Part shown: piece by piece, positions 18,414 through 27,351 of the stretch | Layout: the number at the start of each line of letters is the position of its first letter | Position numbering within the stretch: position 1 is the stretch's first letter | Assembly: GCA_025454525.1 (NCBI GenBank) | Contig: JALOOG010000004.1 | Location: forward strand, 1-64,000 | Direction: 5' to 3' | Length of the DNA: 64,000 nt | DNA from: Anaerolineae bacterium | Lineage (GTDB): Bacteria; Chloroflexota; Anaerolineae; Aggregatilineales; Phototrophicaceae | The notes under the pieces: generated by a model | Seen by the model: only the letters and a program-made list of their open reading frames with translations | What the model was told of the DNA's origin: nothing | Databases searched by the model: none | Translations under genes and position numbers: made by a program

Positions 18414-18441
18414 GGGGCAAGGCCAGTAACGGCCTTGCCCC
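18414..18441. terminator. perfect stem-loop between convergent genes
   Basis: GGGGCAAGGCC and GGCCTTGCCCC form a perfect 11-bp stem with a six-base loop, between the stops of the CNNM/CorC gene and glpK. There is no U-tract on either side, so it may work as a transcript-end stabiliser or a weak bidirectional terminator. Confidence 0.65.
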
Positions 18442-18452
18442 GTTGAGTCCGG

Positions 18453-19943
18453 TTATTCGATCCAATTGAAAGTACGCTCAACAGCGCGTTTCCAATGCCG
18501 ATATTGAGTTTCGCGGGTGGTTTCATCCATTTCCGGATGCCACCGCCGATCCACGCCCCAATTATCGCGTAATTCATCTTCACCCGACCAGAAGCCCACC
18601 GCTAACCCAGCTGCGTAGGCTGCCCCTAGCGAGGTGGTTTCGGCCACTTTGGGACGCACCACCGGCACGCCCAAAATATCCGCTTGAAATTGCATCAAGA
18701 GCTGATTGTAAACCATACCGCCGTCCACCTTCAGCGTTTTGAGATCCACGCCCGAATCGGTTCGCATCGCTTCTAACACTTCACGGGTTTGAAAGGCGGT
18801 CGCTTCTAAAGCGGCCCGTGCGAGGTGTCCTTTGTTGATAAATCGGGTCATGCCAACGATCGCGCCCCGCGCATCGCTTCGCCAATACGGGGCGAATAAA
18901 CCTGAAAACGCCGGAACAAAGTAGATCCCGCCGTTGTCTTTAACTGATTGCGCCAACGCTTCGATCTCACTCGCATTTTGAATAATCCCAAGGTTATCGC
19001 GTAACCATTGCACCAAGGATCCCGTGACCGCGATCGATCCCTCTAACGCATAAACCGCCGGCCGATTTCCGATCTGATACCCGACGGTGGTCAAGAGGCC
19101 GTTTTTGGATTGGATAATGTCCGTTCCGGTGTTCAACAGCATAAAACAGCCTGTGCCGTAGGTGTTTTTAGCCTCTCCCACCGCGAAGCACGTCTGACCG
19201 TATAACGCCGCTTGTTGATCCCCTAAGATCCCCGTGATCGGCACACCTTGGATCGCTTCTAGCGTCGCATGACCATACAGATCACTGGACGGTCGGATCG
19301 TGGGCAACATTTCACGCGGGATCTTCATTTCGTCTAAGATCGTGTCATCCCATTGTAGCGTTTTGAGATCCATTAGCAGAGTACGACTCGCATTTGTGAC
19401 ATCGGTGACATGCGCTTGCCCGCCCGTGAGATTCCAGATCACCCACGTATCGATCGTGCCGAATAACGCATCCCCACGTTCTGCTGCATCTCGTAACCCC
19501 GCCACATTTTCTAACAACCAGACCAATTTTGTCCCAGAAAAATAGGTCGAAAGTGGCAAGCCCACCTTAGATCGAAACCGATCCACGCCTTCATCTTGGG
19601 CCAATCGTTGTACAATCTTATCGGTGCGGGTGTCTTGCCACACGATCGCGTTGTAATACGGTTGTCCCGTGTGTTTATCCCATACGATCGTGGTTTCGCG
19701 TTGATTGGTGATCCCGATTGTGGCCAGATCCCGCCCGTTGAGTTGTGCTTTATCCAACGCGCCGCGGATCACCGCTTGGGTACGTTGCCAAATTTCAACC
19801 GGATGATGTTCTACCCACCCCGCCTGCGGTAAAATCTGTTCATGTTCTAGTTGATGCGACGCGACGATCGCCCCGTTTTTGTTAAAAATGATAAAACGGG
19901 TGCTAGTCGTGCCTTGATCAAGTGCGCCGATATATTGCGCCAT
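18453..19943 (-). CDS. glpK: glycerol kinase
   Basis: Phosphorylates glycerol to glycerol-3-phosphate with ATP. The 496-residue protein has the FGGY-kinase N-terminal motif [11 protein letters not shown], the substrate loop [19 protein letters not shown] and the C-terminal KVDGGMVYN signature. ATG at 19943 follows an AAGGAG site and matches the family start, so the longer upstream frame is rejected. It is divergent from glpD, separated by 77 bases; together they route glycerol into dihydroxyacetone phosphate. No glycerol facilitator gene is in the window. Confidence 0.95.
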   Translation of the reverse strand: MAQYIGALDQGTTSTRFIIFNKNGAIVASHQLEHEQILPQAGWVEHHPVEIWQRTQAVIRGALDKAQLNGRDLATIGITNQRETTIVWDKHTGQPYYNAIVWQDTRTDKIVQRLAQDEGVDRFRSKVGLPLSTYFSGTKLVWLLENVAGLRDAAERGDALFGTIDTWVIWNLTGGQAHVTDVTNASRTLLMDLKTLQWDDTILDEMKIPREMLPTIRPSSDLYGHATLEAIQGVPITGILGDQQAALYGQTCFAVGEAKNTYGTGCFMLLNTGTDIIQSKNGLLTTVGYQIGNRPAVYALEGSIAVTGSLVQWLRDNLGIIQNASEIEALAQSVKDNGGIYFVPAFSGLFAPYWRSDARGAIVGMTRFINKGHLARAALEATAFQTREVLEAMRTDSGVDLKTLKVDGGMVYNQLLMQFQADILGVPVVRPKVAETTSLGAAYAAGLAVGFWSGEDELRDNWGVDRRWHPEMDETTRETQYRHWKRAVERTFNWIE

Positions 19944-20020
19944 AAAAAATACTCCTTGAAAAGATCTATTGAGAGCGCCATTTAACCGCAAATGTGCGCG
20001 AATCGCAAAATGAGGTGAGC

Positions 20021-21691
20021 ATGAGTCGTTTACAAGCATTACAGTCAGCTTCACAGGTTTCAGTGTTAGTGATCGGGGGTGGGATCAACGGGATCGGGAC
20101 GTTTCGGGATCTCGCGTTAAATGGTGTAGATGTCGTCTTGGTCGAAAAAGCGGATTTTGGCTCTGGAGCGAGTGCGGCCTCCTCACACATGCTCCACGGT
20201 GGCATCCGTTACCTTGAAAACGGGGAATTTCGTCTAGTGCGCGAGGCATTGACCGAACGTAATTTGATGCTCAAAAACGCACCCCATTACGCCAAACCCT
20301 TACCGACCACGATCCCGATCTTTCGTTGGTTTTCCGGTTTTTTAAACGCCCCACTCAAATTTTTAGGACTCCGCGATAAACCCAGTGAGCGCGGCGCGGT
20401 CGTGATCAAGATCGGTTTGATCCTCTATGATCTATTTGCCCGTAGTTACAAAGTCATGCCAGATCACAGCTTACACTTGCGCGCCGAGTCGTTACGCCGT
20501 TATCCGAAAATCAACGATTCGATCGTCTGTACCGCCAGTTACTACGATGCGTGGATGCCTTATCCCGAACGGATCTGTTTAGAATTGGTCTTAGACACCT
20601 TAGCGGCTGCCCCTCATGCCCACGCCTTGAATTATGTCACCGCGATCCGTGCCGATGCTGATACTGTCACCTTACGCGATGAAGTCACTGGGGAAGTGAT
20701 CTCGATCCGTCCCCAAGTGGTGATCAATGCGACTGGGGCATGGATCGACTTCACCAATGACGCACTAGGCAAACCGACCCGTTTCATCGGCGGGACAAAA
20801 GGCTCTCATGTGATCTTGGATAACCCCGAACTCCACGCCGCCGCCGACGGGCATGAGATCTTTTTTGAAAATCGTGATGGCCGTATTGTCTTGATCTTGC
20901 CATTTTTGGGTAAAGTGATGATCGGTACAACCGACATCCGCATCACCGATCCCGAACAAGCGGTTTGTACCGATGATGAGATCACCTATATGTTAGATCT
21001 CGTAAAGCGGGTGTTCCCAACGATCCCCGTAGATCGTTCTCAAATTGTTTTTCAATTTTCCGGTGTACGTCCGTTACCGAACAGTGACGCATCACGCACG
21101 GGCAGCATCAGTCGCGATCACAGCATTGAGCTACTCGGGCCACAAGCGGGACTCCAGTTCCCGATCTTTTCCTTGATCGGCGGCAAGTGGACGACTTTCC
21201 GTGCGTTTGCTGAACAGACGGCCGATCGAGTCTTGGCACACCTCAAGCGCCCACGTTCGATTAACACCGCCACGCTCCCGATCGGCGGCGGTCGTGATTA
21301 TCCCCAAGACTCCAGTGCATGGATCAAAATGATCGCCGCACAAACCGGCCTCACCGAGTCCCGCGTCGGCGTTTTATTCGAGCGTTACGGCACTCGTGGC
21401 GCGGAGATCGCCCGTTATTGTGTCGCCGCACCCGATCAAGTTTTACGCGCAACCTCTGATTACACCGTCCGCGAGATCCGTTTCCTCGTGGAACATGAAC
21501 ACGTCATCCATGTTGATGATCTCTTGTTACGCCGAACGGTGTTAGCGTGGTTGGGCTATGTCAATCGCGATCTGCTAGAAGAAGTGATTGACATTTGCGC
21601 GTCCGTGTTGGGTTGGGAGATCGCGATCCAAGAGCGTGAACGTCAACGCACGATCGCGTTACTAGCGGCAAAACACGGCATTCACCTATAA
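20021..21691 (+). CDS. glpD: glycerol-3-phosphate dehydrogenase (FAD, respiratory)
   Basis: Oxidises glycerol-3-phosphate to dihydroxyacetone phosphate and passes electrons to quinone at the membrane. The 556-residue protein has the FAD motif [13 protein letters not shown], the [18 protein letters not shown] block, GSHVIL, and a C-terminal DAO_C-like helical domain. ATG at 20021 is preferred to an upstream in-frame ATG because GAGGTGAGC precedes it directly. Being divergent from glpK suggests coordinated control from the short spacer, although no GlpR-type operator is recognisable. Confidence 0.93.
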   Translation: MSRLQALQSASQVSVLVIGGGINGIGTFRDLALNGVDVVLVEKADFGSGASAASSHMLHGGIRYLENGEFRLVREALTERNLMLKNAPHYAKPLPTTIPIFRWFSGFLNAPLKFLGLRDKPSERGAVVIKIGLILYDLFARSYKVMPDHSLHLRAESLRRYPKINDSIVCTASYYDAWMPYPERICLELVLDTLAAAPHAHALNYVTAIRADADTVTLRDEVTGEVISIRPQVVINATGAWIDFTNDALGKPTRFIGGTKGSHVILDNPELHAAADGHEIFFENRDGRIVLILPFLGKVMIGTTDIRITDPEQAVCTDDEITYMLDLVKRVFPTIPVDRSQIVFQFSGVRPLPNSDASRTGSISRDHSIELLGPQAGLQFPIFSLIGGKWTTFRAFAEQTADRVLAHLKRPRSINTATLPIGGGRDYPQDSSAWIKMIAAQTGLTESRVGVLFERYGTRGAEIARYCVAAPDQVLRATSDYTVREIRFLVEHEHVIHVDDLLLRRTVLAWLGYVNRDLLEEVIDICASVLGWEIAIQERERQRTIALLAAKHGIHL

Positions 21692-21695
21692 AAAA

Positions 21696-21719
21696 ATAGG
21701 GCGCAGAATTGCGCCCTAT
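21696..21719. terminator. bidirectional rho-independent terminator
   Basis: ATAGGGCGCA and TGCGCCCTAT form a perfect 10-bp stem with loop GAAT. A run of A precedes it and a T-rich stretch follows, so it can terminate glpD and the opposing DUF5519 gene. Confidence 0.85.
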
Positions 21720-21736
21720 CTCTCTATTTTTATCGC

Positions 21737-22069
21737 TTATTCTTCACTTTTCCGTTTGCCGCGATGAATGGCCAACCCATAATTGAGCCGGAACAATTCG
21801 ATCACCGCGCTGACATCTTCCGATGTCCGGATATAAAAGCTCACCCAACCGCTATCTTTGAGCAGATGATGCGGTTGCGCCCGCCCTTCCGAGACCAATT
21901 GATCGCGCACTTTTGTCGGAAAGGGCAGATCCGCCATGTGATTCCCATGCAGATGTCCGATCTCACGTTTTCCGACTCGAAATTCGATTCCGCCGAATCG
22001 ATGCGGATGCGCTTCGACTCGCTCCCATGAGAGGAGTTCTTGTCCAATCTGTTCTGCAACTGTTGCCAT
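21737..22069 (-). CDS. DUF5519 ('luciferase family') protein
   Basis: A 110-residue protein with the conserved stretch VEAHPHRFGGIEFRVGKREIGHLHG and LPFPTKVRDQLV, PHHLLKDSGWVSFYIR typical of DUF5519, written here in pieces. Despite the family label there is no evidence of light-related activity; the biochemical role is unknown. It is the third gene of a run with an MhqD-like hydrolase and an MhqO-like dioxygenase, nine bases downstream of the hydrolase stop, and is probably co-transcribed. Confidence 0.8.
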   Translation of the reverse strand: MATVAEQIGQELLSWERVEAHPHRFGGIEFRVGKREIGHLHGNHMADLPFPTKVRDQLVSEGRAQPHHLLKDSGWVSFYIRTSEDVSAVIELFRLNYGLAIHRGKRKSEE

Positions 22070-22078
22070 GATCTGACC

Positions 22079-22717
22079 TCATTTCCCTAGCTGATCGATG
22101 ATCGTTTGCACAAACGCGATCTCATCCTGATTCACCGTATGACCCATGCCCGGATACAAGCGCATCGTGACTTGGGCTTGCATCGCTTGTAGCACTTGCG
22201 CGCTTTCTTCTACCCGTTCCTTCGGGATATGAAAATCGACATCACTACATCCCAAAAAGACCGGAGTCCCCTGTAGATCCGCGTCCGCCGCATAGCGCAA
22301 CGGTGTCCCCAACTCCCCGATCAAACCGCCGCTTAACCCGATCACCCCGCCGTAACGTTGGGGGTTGCGCGCTGCATATTCCAAAGCCAGACACGCCCCC
22401 TGTGAAAAGCCGAGTAAGATCACTTGATCAGGGGCGATCCCCGCCGCGTGGATCTCCGTTAGCAGCGTTGCGATCTTCGCCAACCCCGACGATAACGCGG
22501 GTTCATTCGACTCGATCGGCGCGATAAAACGATTCGGATACCATGTCCCACCTGCCGCTTGAGGTGCGATCAGCGCCATGCGATCGGTTTGCCACTCATT
22601 GCCCAGCTCCAAGATACTTTGTGCCGTTGCGCCCCGCCCATGGATCAAGATCATCGCGCTCTTTGCGTCTTGAAGCTTTGTCCCTGTCTGATACACCGGG
22701 GTATTTTCGTGAATCAT
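22079..22717 (-). CDS. mhqD: MhqD-like carboxylesterase/phospholipase
   Basis: A 212-residue alpha/beta hydrolase with HGRGATAQ as oxyanion segment, nucleophile elbow GFSQGA, an aspartate in GCSDVDFHIP and a histidine in GMGHTVN. This matches the phospholipase/carboxylesterase family that includes MhqD of Bacillus subtilis. The gene lies seven bases downstream of an MhqO-like ring-cleaving dioxygenase, the same partnership as in the mhqNOD operon for quinone and thiol-stress defence. A functional parallel is inferred from this pairing. Confidence 0.82.
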   Translation of the reverse strand: MIHENTPVYQTGTKLQDAKSAMILIHGRGATAQSILELGNEWQTDRMALIAPQAAGGTWYPNRFIAPIESNEPALSSGLAKIATLLTEIHAAGIAPDQVILLGFSQGACLALEYAARNPQRYGGVIGLSGGLIGELGTPLRYAADADLQGTPVFLGCSDVDFHIPKERVEESAQVLQAMQAQVTMRLYPGMGHTVNQDEIAFVQTIIDQLGK

Positions 22718-22724
22718 CGTGTAT

Positions 22725-23804
22725 TTAGGCCTTTTTCCAGGTAGCGACCGTTAACGGTGTGAGCATGTTTTCGATTTGACTCCGTTGATGTTCGATCCAT
22801 GCAGGCAACTTCAAGTCTGTACCCAGTGTTTCGATCGGCTCATCCAACGGGAAACCCGGCCCCAGCGTCGCTAATTCGACAATGTGTTGATCCGGGTCTT
22901 TCAGGTAGATGCTTTTGAAATAGGTGCGATCCATCACTGGTGACACGCTCAAGCCCGCCTTGAGCAATCGTGCGCGCCATTCCAATTGCGCTTCCTCATT
23001 TTCGACCGCAAATGCGATATGATGCGTTTGACCCGCGCCCATCCGCACGTAACCCGTTTTGGCGATCGAACGCTCAAAGTAGGTGATCAAGGTGCCGGGA
23101 TGACCGTCTCCTACGCCCCAATACCAATGTTTTGATGACGGATCATCGTAATTTTCAGTCTGTTTGAGCAAACGCATCCCTAGGATCCCACGATAAAATT
23201 CATCCGTCCGCGCAATGTTAGAGCTGATCGCGGTGATATGGTGCATCCCTTGATTCAACGCCATATCAGATGTGATCGTCGGTACGGGTTCATGCCACAT
23301 TTCCGCGGCGATCGCTTCTTCAGACCGATTCCCTAGCATCGATTCGCGTGGTGGGACGATGTGTGCCGTGCCGATCGCATCGGGGGCTTCATCCACTGTC
23401 CAACCCGGCCCTTGAGTCGCGATCTCTAAGATCGTGCCGTCCGGATCGTTGAAGTAGATCGACTCAAAGTAAGTGCGATCGTAGATCCCTTTGACGGCAA
23501 TACCAAGATCGCTCAAACGCCGTTTCCATTTCAGCAGGGCAGTGCGATCTTGAACCGTCATCGCGAAATGATGTGTTCCACCGATCCCCGGCCGACCTTT
23601 CGGCGCGTGTTTCCACTCAAAGAAGGTGATCGCCGTGCCGGGTTTTCCGGTTTCATCGCCAAAATACAGATGATACGATCCGGGATCATCGAAGTTAACC
23701 GTCTTTTTGACCAGACGTAACCCTAACACCTGTGTATAAAAATCAACGGTATGTTGCGCGTCAGCGCTGACAATGGTGATGTGATGTAATCCTAAAATGC
23801 TCAT
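22725..23804 (-). CDS. mhqO: MhqO-like ring-cleaving dioxygenase (VOC superfamily)
   Basis: A 359-residue protein of two glyoxalase/VOC repeats. The first begins with GLHHITIVS and contains GGTHHFAMTV; the second begins with GMHHITAIS and contains GQTHHIAFAV. This doubled layout is that of the MhqO/LinE-like proteins that open hydroquinone or catechol rings with a metal centre. The histidines and the glutamates in ILEIATQGPG and IVELATLGPG are the likely metal ligands. It heads a leftward operon facing an XRE-cupin regulator. Confidence 0.85.
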   Translation of the reverse strand: MSILGLHHITIVSADAQHTVDFYTQVLGLRLVKKTVNFDDPGSYHLYFGDETGKPGTAITFFEWKHAPKGRPGIGGTHHFAMTVQDRTALLKWKRRLSDLGIAVKGIYDRTYFESIYFNDPDGTILEIATQGPGWTVDEAPDAIGTAHIVPPRESMLGNRSEEAIAAEMWHEPVPTITSDMALNQGMHHITAISSNIARTDEFYRGILGMRLLKQTENYDDPSSKHWYWGVGDGHPGTLITYFERSIAKTGYVRMGAGQTHHIAFAVENEEAQLEWRARLLKAGLSVSPVMDRTYFKSIYLKDPDQHIVELATLGPGFPLDEPIETLGTDLKLPAWIEHQRSQIENMLTPLTVATWKKA

Positions 23805-23842
23805 GATGCTTATCCTTGCAGGTCTATCCGTTATCTGTTCTA

Positions 23843-23859
23843 TTGACGCAACCTAGGTT
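23843..23859. promoter_or_regulatory. candidate operator and -35 in mhqO/XRE spacer
   Basis: The 10-bp palindrome AACCTAGGTT (23850-23859) directly follows a TTGACG -35-like hexamer (23843-23848), with a weak TACCAT -10 about 18 bases on. The half-site AACCTAG recurs at 23925-23931 inside the start of the regulator gene. Position inside the promoter spacer fits repression by the adjacent XRE-cupin protein; this is inference. Confidence 0.4.
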
Positions 23860-23912
23860 TATTTCTTACCATACAGACAAGAAAATTACTTGAAATTTGC
23901 CAAGAGGGAAAC

Positions 23913-24497
23913 ATGGACGGTTTTAACCTAGAATCACCGATCAATTTTAAGCAACTTGGAAAGCGCTTAGGCGATTTGCGTGAAAGCCAACAATGGACAT
24001 TAGATGAACTTGCTGCCCGTACTGGCCTCTCGCTGTCTTATCTTTCGCGGGTAGAAACTGGAGAGCGTCAACCTTCTTTGACCACGCTTGCGATCCTTGC
24101 CCAAGTGTACGGGGTGACGTTAGCGGCCTTGTTTGAACCAGAGGATGAACCCTGCATTGTGATTCGTGGCGATCAAACGGTGATGCAACAAGGCAACGCC
24201 TTGCGTTATGCCAAACTTTCGCGCCGGAGTCGCGATGCGTCTTTACAAGCGTTACGGATCACCGTTGGCACGAATGAGATCGTGCGTTATGCTCATGAAG
24301 GGGAAGAGTGGCTTTATGTTTTATCCGGTAAACTACGGTTGTCTGTCGGTGATGAACACCATGAATTATCAGCGGGTGACGCGGCCCATTTTGCCGCCCG
24401 CGTGCCACATAGTTTCACCGCCGCCATTGAACAGATCACCGAGATCTTGATCGTGGCGTGTGTCACCAAACATCCATTATTGACCAGTTATCTATAG
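23913..24497 (+). CDS. XRE-family regulator with cupin sensor domain
   Basis: A 194-residue protein: an N-terminal lambda-repressor-type helix-turn-helix (about 15-70, with LSLSYLSRVETGERQPSL as recognition region), then a cupin domain (about 115-185, with EGEEWLYVLSGKL and AGDAAHFAARVPHSF). Such regulators sense small molecules through the cupin barrel. It is divergent from the quinone-detoxification operon, so it probably controls that operon and itself. MhqR in Bacillus is a MarR protein, so this is a different regulator type in the same position. Confidence 0.85.
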   Translation: MDGFNLESPINFKQLGKRLGDLRESQQWTLDELAARTGLSLSYLSRVETGERQPSLTTLAILAQVYGVTLAALFEPEDEPCIVIRGDQTVMQQGNALRYAKLSRRSRDASLQALRITVGTNEIVRYAHEGEEWLYVLSGKLRLSVGDEHHELSAGDAAHFAARVPHSFTAAIEQITEILIVACVTKHPLLTSYL

Positions 24498-24506
24498 AGG
24501 TAGGGC

Positions 24507-25406
24507 ATGTGGGGTTTTCTCTTGATTTTGTCTGTATTGATCGTGGGTGGGGTGGCCTTGTGGTTCAGACGACAAGCCCGTCGTCAACGCCGCGTTTATC
24601 CCGATCCGCTCACTTTGATCATCGATCCCGATCCGACTCCGCTTGATCCACCGCGCTTGATCCCGCTTCAAGGGGGGATCAACTTTCGGGACATCGGCGG
24701 TTATCCGACAGCTGACGGCCGTAAAGTCAAACGGGGTCAAATTTTCCGCTCCGGCACCTTGATCGCGCTCACCGATCACGATTGGGCTACCTTAGCGCGT
24801 TTTGAGATCAAATTGGTCTGTGACTTTCGTAGTCCGGAAGAGGTGATCGAAGAACCGGAAAAGTTGCCTGCTGGTATTGATTATTGGCACGCGCCGCTCC
24901 AAACGCCACATAACACGATCAATCGTTTACGCATGGTCTTATTCCAACCCGATCGTTTGAGCGATTTTTTGCTTCAAACCTATACCGAGATCATGTTAGA
25001 TCAAAACCCGCAGCTCTTAGGCAATTTGATCACCCGCCTTTCCGATCAAGCCAATCTACCCACCTTGATCCATTGCACCGCAGGCAAGGATCGAACGGGC
25101 ATGGCGATCGCCTTGGTGTTATTGGCTTTAGGGGTCTCTGAGGACATCGTGATCGCCGATTACACCCTAAGCAACCGCAATTACAGCGATTATCAGCGTT
25201 ACGTAAAAAAGGTCTTAAAGCGGTTAGCTTGGTTTGGTGTCACCGCCAACGATCTCTATAGTCTCTTGATCGCAGATGCGAAAGTGATGCGCGCCGCCTT
25301 AGATTACCTGAAGGCGAAATACGGCTCTGTAGAGCGCTATCTTACGGATGATGCCGGAGTTCAACCAGAGGCGATCGAGCGGTTAAAGGCCCATCTGTTG
25401 GAATGA
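24507..25406 (+). CDS. membrane-anchored tyrosine-specific protein phosphatase
   Basis: A 299-residue protein with an N-terminal membrane anchor (2-20), then a PTP domain beginning GGINFRDIGGYPT with the P-loop HCTAGKDRTG (cysteine nucleophile, CX5R). This belongs to the Tyr_phosphatase_3 family, which acts on phosphotyrosine or phosphoinositide-like substrates. GAGG precedes the ATG at good spacing. It starts nine bases after the XRE gene and its stop overlaps the next start, so all three may share a transcript. Confidence 0.85.
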   Translation: MWGFLLILSVLIVGGVALWFRRQARRQRRVYPDPLTLIIDPDPTPLDPPRLIPLQGGINFRDIGGYPTADGRKVKRGQIFRSGTLIALTDHDWATLARFEIKLVCDFRSPEEVIEEPEKLPAGIDYWHAPLQTPHNTINRLRMVLFQPDRLSDFLLQTYTEIMLDQNPQLLGNLITRLSDQANLPTLIHCTAGKDRTGMAIALVLLALGVSEDIVIADYTLSNRNYSDYQRYVKKVLKRLAWFGVTANDLYSLLIADAKVMRAALDYLKAKYGSVERYLTDDAGVQPEAIERLKAHLLE

Positions 25407-25693
25407 ACAACGAAGATTTACGTAACTATATTCGTAATCTTACGGTGGAACAATATCGCGACTCGGCGCGGTTAGCCCTCTTACAAGAGGACGAAGTGAT
25501 CGTGAGTCGGCTAATCGATGAATTTTATGCGGGTGTGAGTGTGGTTACAGGTGCAGCCTTGCTCAATGTGATCGGCGAAATAGGTGGGTACGAGGCGATC
25601 GCCTTGTTAGATGAGGTATATCATGACCTGTCCACTAAACAAATTTGGCGCGAAATTGCCGAACGTTGGTTACGAGTTGACGGGTTTTTATAG
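25403..25693 (+). CDS. small helical protein, HEAT-like, unknown
   Basis: A 96-residue acidic, helical protein starting at an ATG that overlaps the phosphatase stop by four bases. The segment from residue 45 onward (ALLNVIGEIGGYEAIALLDEVY split across two helices) looks like a single HEAT-type repeat. Function unknown. It converges with and overlaps the next gene by six bases. Confidence 0.6.
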   Translation: MNNEDLRNYIRNLTVEQYRDSARLALLQEDEVIVSRLIDEFYAGVSVVTGAALLNVIGEIGGYEAIALLDEVYHDLSTKQIWREIAERWLRVDGFL

Positions 25694-26260
25694 GTTGATC
25701 GCCGCCAATGCTTCCGGTGTCCCGATATTGATCAAGGCCGTGCGTGCTGACCAACACACATCCACATCTTCATCTTCCAACGTTTCTTTGAGCGCATCGA
25801 TCGCATTCGGATCACAGATCGCGCCTAATGCTTCCGCGCACGCCGCCCGCACCCACATATTCGGGTCTTTCAGGCCGGCGATCAACGCCGGAAGCGCACA
25901 CGGATCGCCGATCGATCCTAAAATTTGCGCCGCACTTTGACGGGTGTTCATCTTACCGCGCCGCAATGCTGACATGAGTTCATTTAAGGCCATCGAACCC
26001 AAGCCTTCTAATTGAGCGGCCGCGTCAGCCCGCGCTTGTGGATTCGTATCATCTAACGCCTCGATCAACTCTGCGATGCGATGCGTTTGACGTGTGGGAT
26101 GAGTTACCCGCATGAGTGTGTTGTTACTTTGCCACTGTATTTCTTCATCTAAGGGGAATGGGGTGCTTCTGTGATGGTGTGACGGTCGATGTTGGCTACG
26201 TTTTCCTAACAAGTACGAAATAGCTGCTAACACGATCATAAAAAAAGGTGTCAGTTTCAT
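25688..26260 (-). CDS. membrane-anchored HEAT-repeat protein
   Basis: A 190-residue protein with an N-terminal hydrophobic segment (4-19), a His/Arg-rich linker and three to four HEAT/PBS-lyase-type repeats (about 62-190; for example SAAQILGSIGDPCALPALI and CAEALGAICDPNAIDALKE). Such repeats form protein-binding solenoids. The partner is unknown. A convergent small gene beside it also carries a HEAT-like unit. Confidence 0.75.
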   Translation of the reverse strand: MKLTPFFMIVLAAISYLLGKRSQHRPSHHHRSTPFPLDEEIQWQSNNTLMRVTHPTRQTHRIAELIEALDDTNPQARADAAAQLEGLGSMALNELMSALRRGKMNTRQSAAQILGSIGDPCALPALIAGLKDPNMWVRAACAEALGAICDPNAIDALKETLEDEDVDVCWSARTALINIGTPEALAAINL

Positions 26261-26527
26261 AGAGATCTTTCCTTACAGACGATCACATTTTTCTTACACT
26301 AAATTACACCTTTTTATCCAAAATGCCAACTAGAAAAATCTTAACGATTCGCAAATCTGAAATCAAAACATTTGTTTCGATTTTTCGGGCCGATCTGTGA
26401 TACGCTAACGGCTGATAGCGCGTGTGTGATGATCTGAAAAAACGCAATCTAACAAATTGCATTGCTTTGTCATCATCATTTGTGCATCAGATTAAATGAC
26501 GGTAAAACCAGGAGTCAGCAAAACGGT
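26261..26527. other. AT-rich divergent spacer
   Basis: Spacer between the leftward HEAT-repeat gene and the rightward phosphatase gene. It must hold promoters for both. I see only weak hexamers (TGATAC near 26398) and no convincing dyad, RNA gene or open frame. Confidence 0.4.
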
Positions 26528-27265
26528 ATGGAAGTGTACCTCGTGCGTCATGGGCAATCTGCCAATAACGCGCTAATGGAAAATCAGCTTTTGCGAGTAG
26601 CCGATCCCGAATTGACTGAGATCGGCAAACAACAAGCGCAGCACACCGCGCATCATCTAGCAACTTCACTGAACTTAGAGCATTGGGTGATCCAACAAAA
26701 CGGGGCGCGCCAAGCTCATTATCCCTATGGCATCACCCATCTTTATTGCAGCGCCATGCACCGCGCTCTACAGACCGCCGCGCCGATTGCCAAGTCCTTA
26801 GGGTTAAAAACTGAGATCTGGATCGAACTACATGAGATCGGCGGGATCTATCTCGAAAAAGAAGGCATCGTTACCGGCTATGGCGGACGTACCCGTCAAC
26901 AGATTATCGCGGAATTTCCCGATTATCTCTTACCAGAGACGATCACCGATCAAGGGTGGTGGAATCCCGCACACGGACGGGAAGATATGACGCTTTGTCA
27001 GGCCCGTGCGATGCGAGTCGCGATGATCCTCAAACAGCGCGCTTTAGCCCCGGGATCAAAAGACGATCGACTCGCCTTGATCGTGCATGGAACGTTTATG
27101 GACGCGCTCATGAAAGCGTTTTTGAACACCCTTCCCGGCGGCTCTTACTATCATTGGCATTATAATTGTGCGATCACCCGCCTTGATTTTGACGAGACCG
27201 GACGCTTTTTGATCCGCTATGTGAATCGCATCGAACACTTGCCACCTGACTTGATCACAACATAG
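26528..27265 (+). CDS. histidine phosphatase family protein (phosphoglycerate-mutase-like)
   Basis: A 245-residue protein with the RHG catalytic motif in YLVRHGQSANN at its N-terminus, CSAMHRALQTA with the second arginine, a glutamate in LHEIGGIYLE and the C-terminal histidine in IVHGTFMDAL. This is the dPGM-like histidine phosphatase fold, whose members hydrolyse phospho-sugars, nucleotides or proteins. Substrate is not predictable. ATG at 26528 follows AGGAG and begins directly at the fold; a longer frame is rejected. Confidence 0.82.
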   Translation: MEVYLVRHGQSANNALMENQLLRVADPELTEIGKQQAQHTAHHLATSLNLEHWVIQQNGARQAHYPYGITHLYCSAMHRALQTAAPIAKSLGLKTEIWIELHEIGGIYLEKEGIVTGYGGRTRQQIIAEFPDYLLPETITDQGWWNPAHGREDMTLCQARAMRVAMILKQRALAPGSKDDRLALIVHGTFMDALMKAFLNTLPGGSYYHWHYNCAITRLDFDETGRFLIRYVNRIEHLPPDLITT

Positions 27266-27295
27266 CGCGTTTAGCCCATACTTGCTTGAAGAGTC

Positions 27296-27351
27296 AGGAC
27301 GATTACGCCATTGTACAGTTGTCTTAAGGGTTAGGACGTTTACGCCATTGT
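27296..27351. repeat. 19-bp direct repeat straddling the end of the transglutaminase gene
   Basis: AGGACGATTACGCCATTGT (27296-27314) and AGGACGTTTACGCCATTGT (27333-27351) differ at one base and are 37 bases apart. The second copy encodes the C-terminal residues of the transglutaminase gene; the first lies beyond its stop. A small tail duplication is the simplest explanation. Confidence 0.7.

Noticed and set aside
20021-21691. A third CrtI-like or DAO-type oxidase of the carotenoid pathway
   Set aside because: Divergent glpK and the [18 protein letters not shown] block identify it as glpD.
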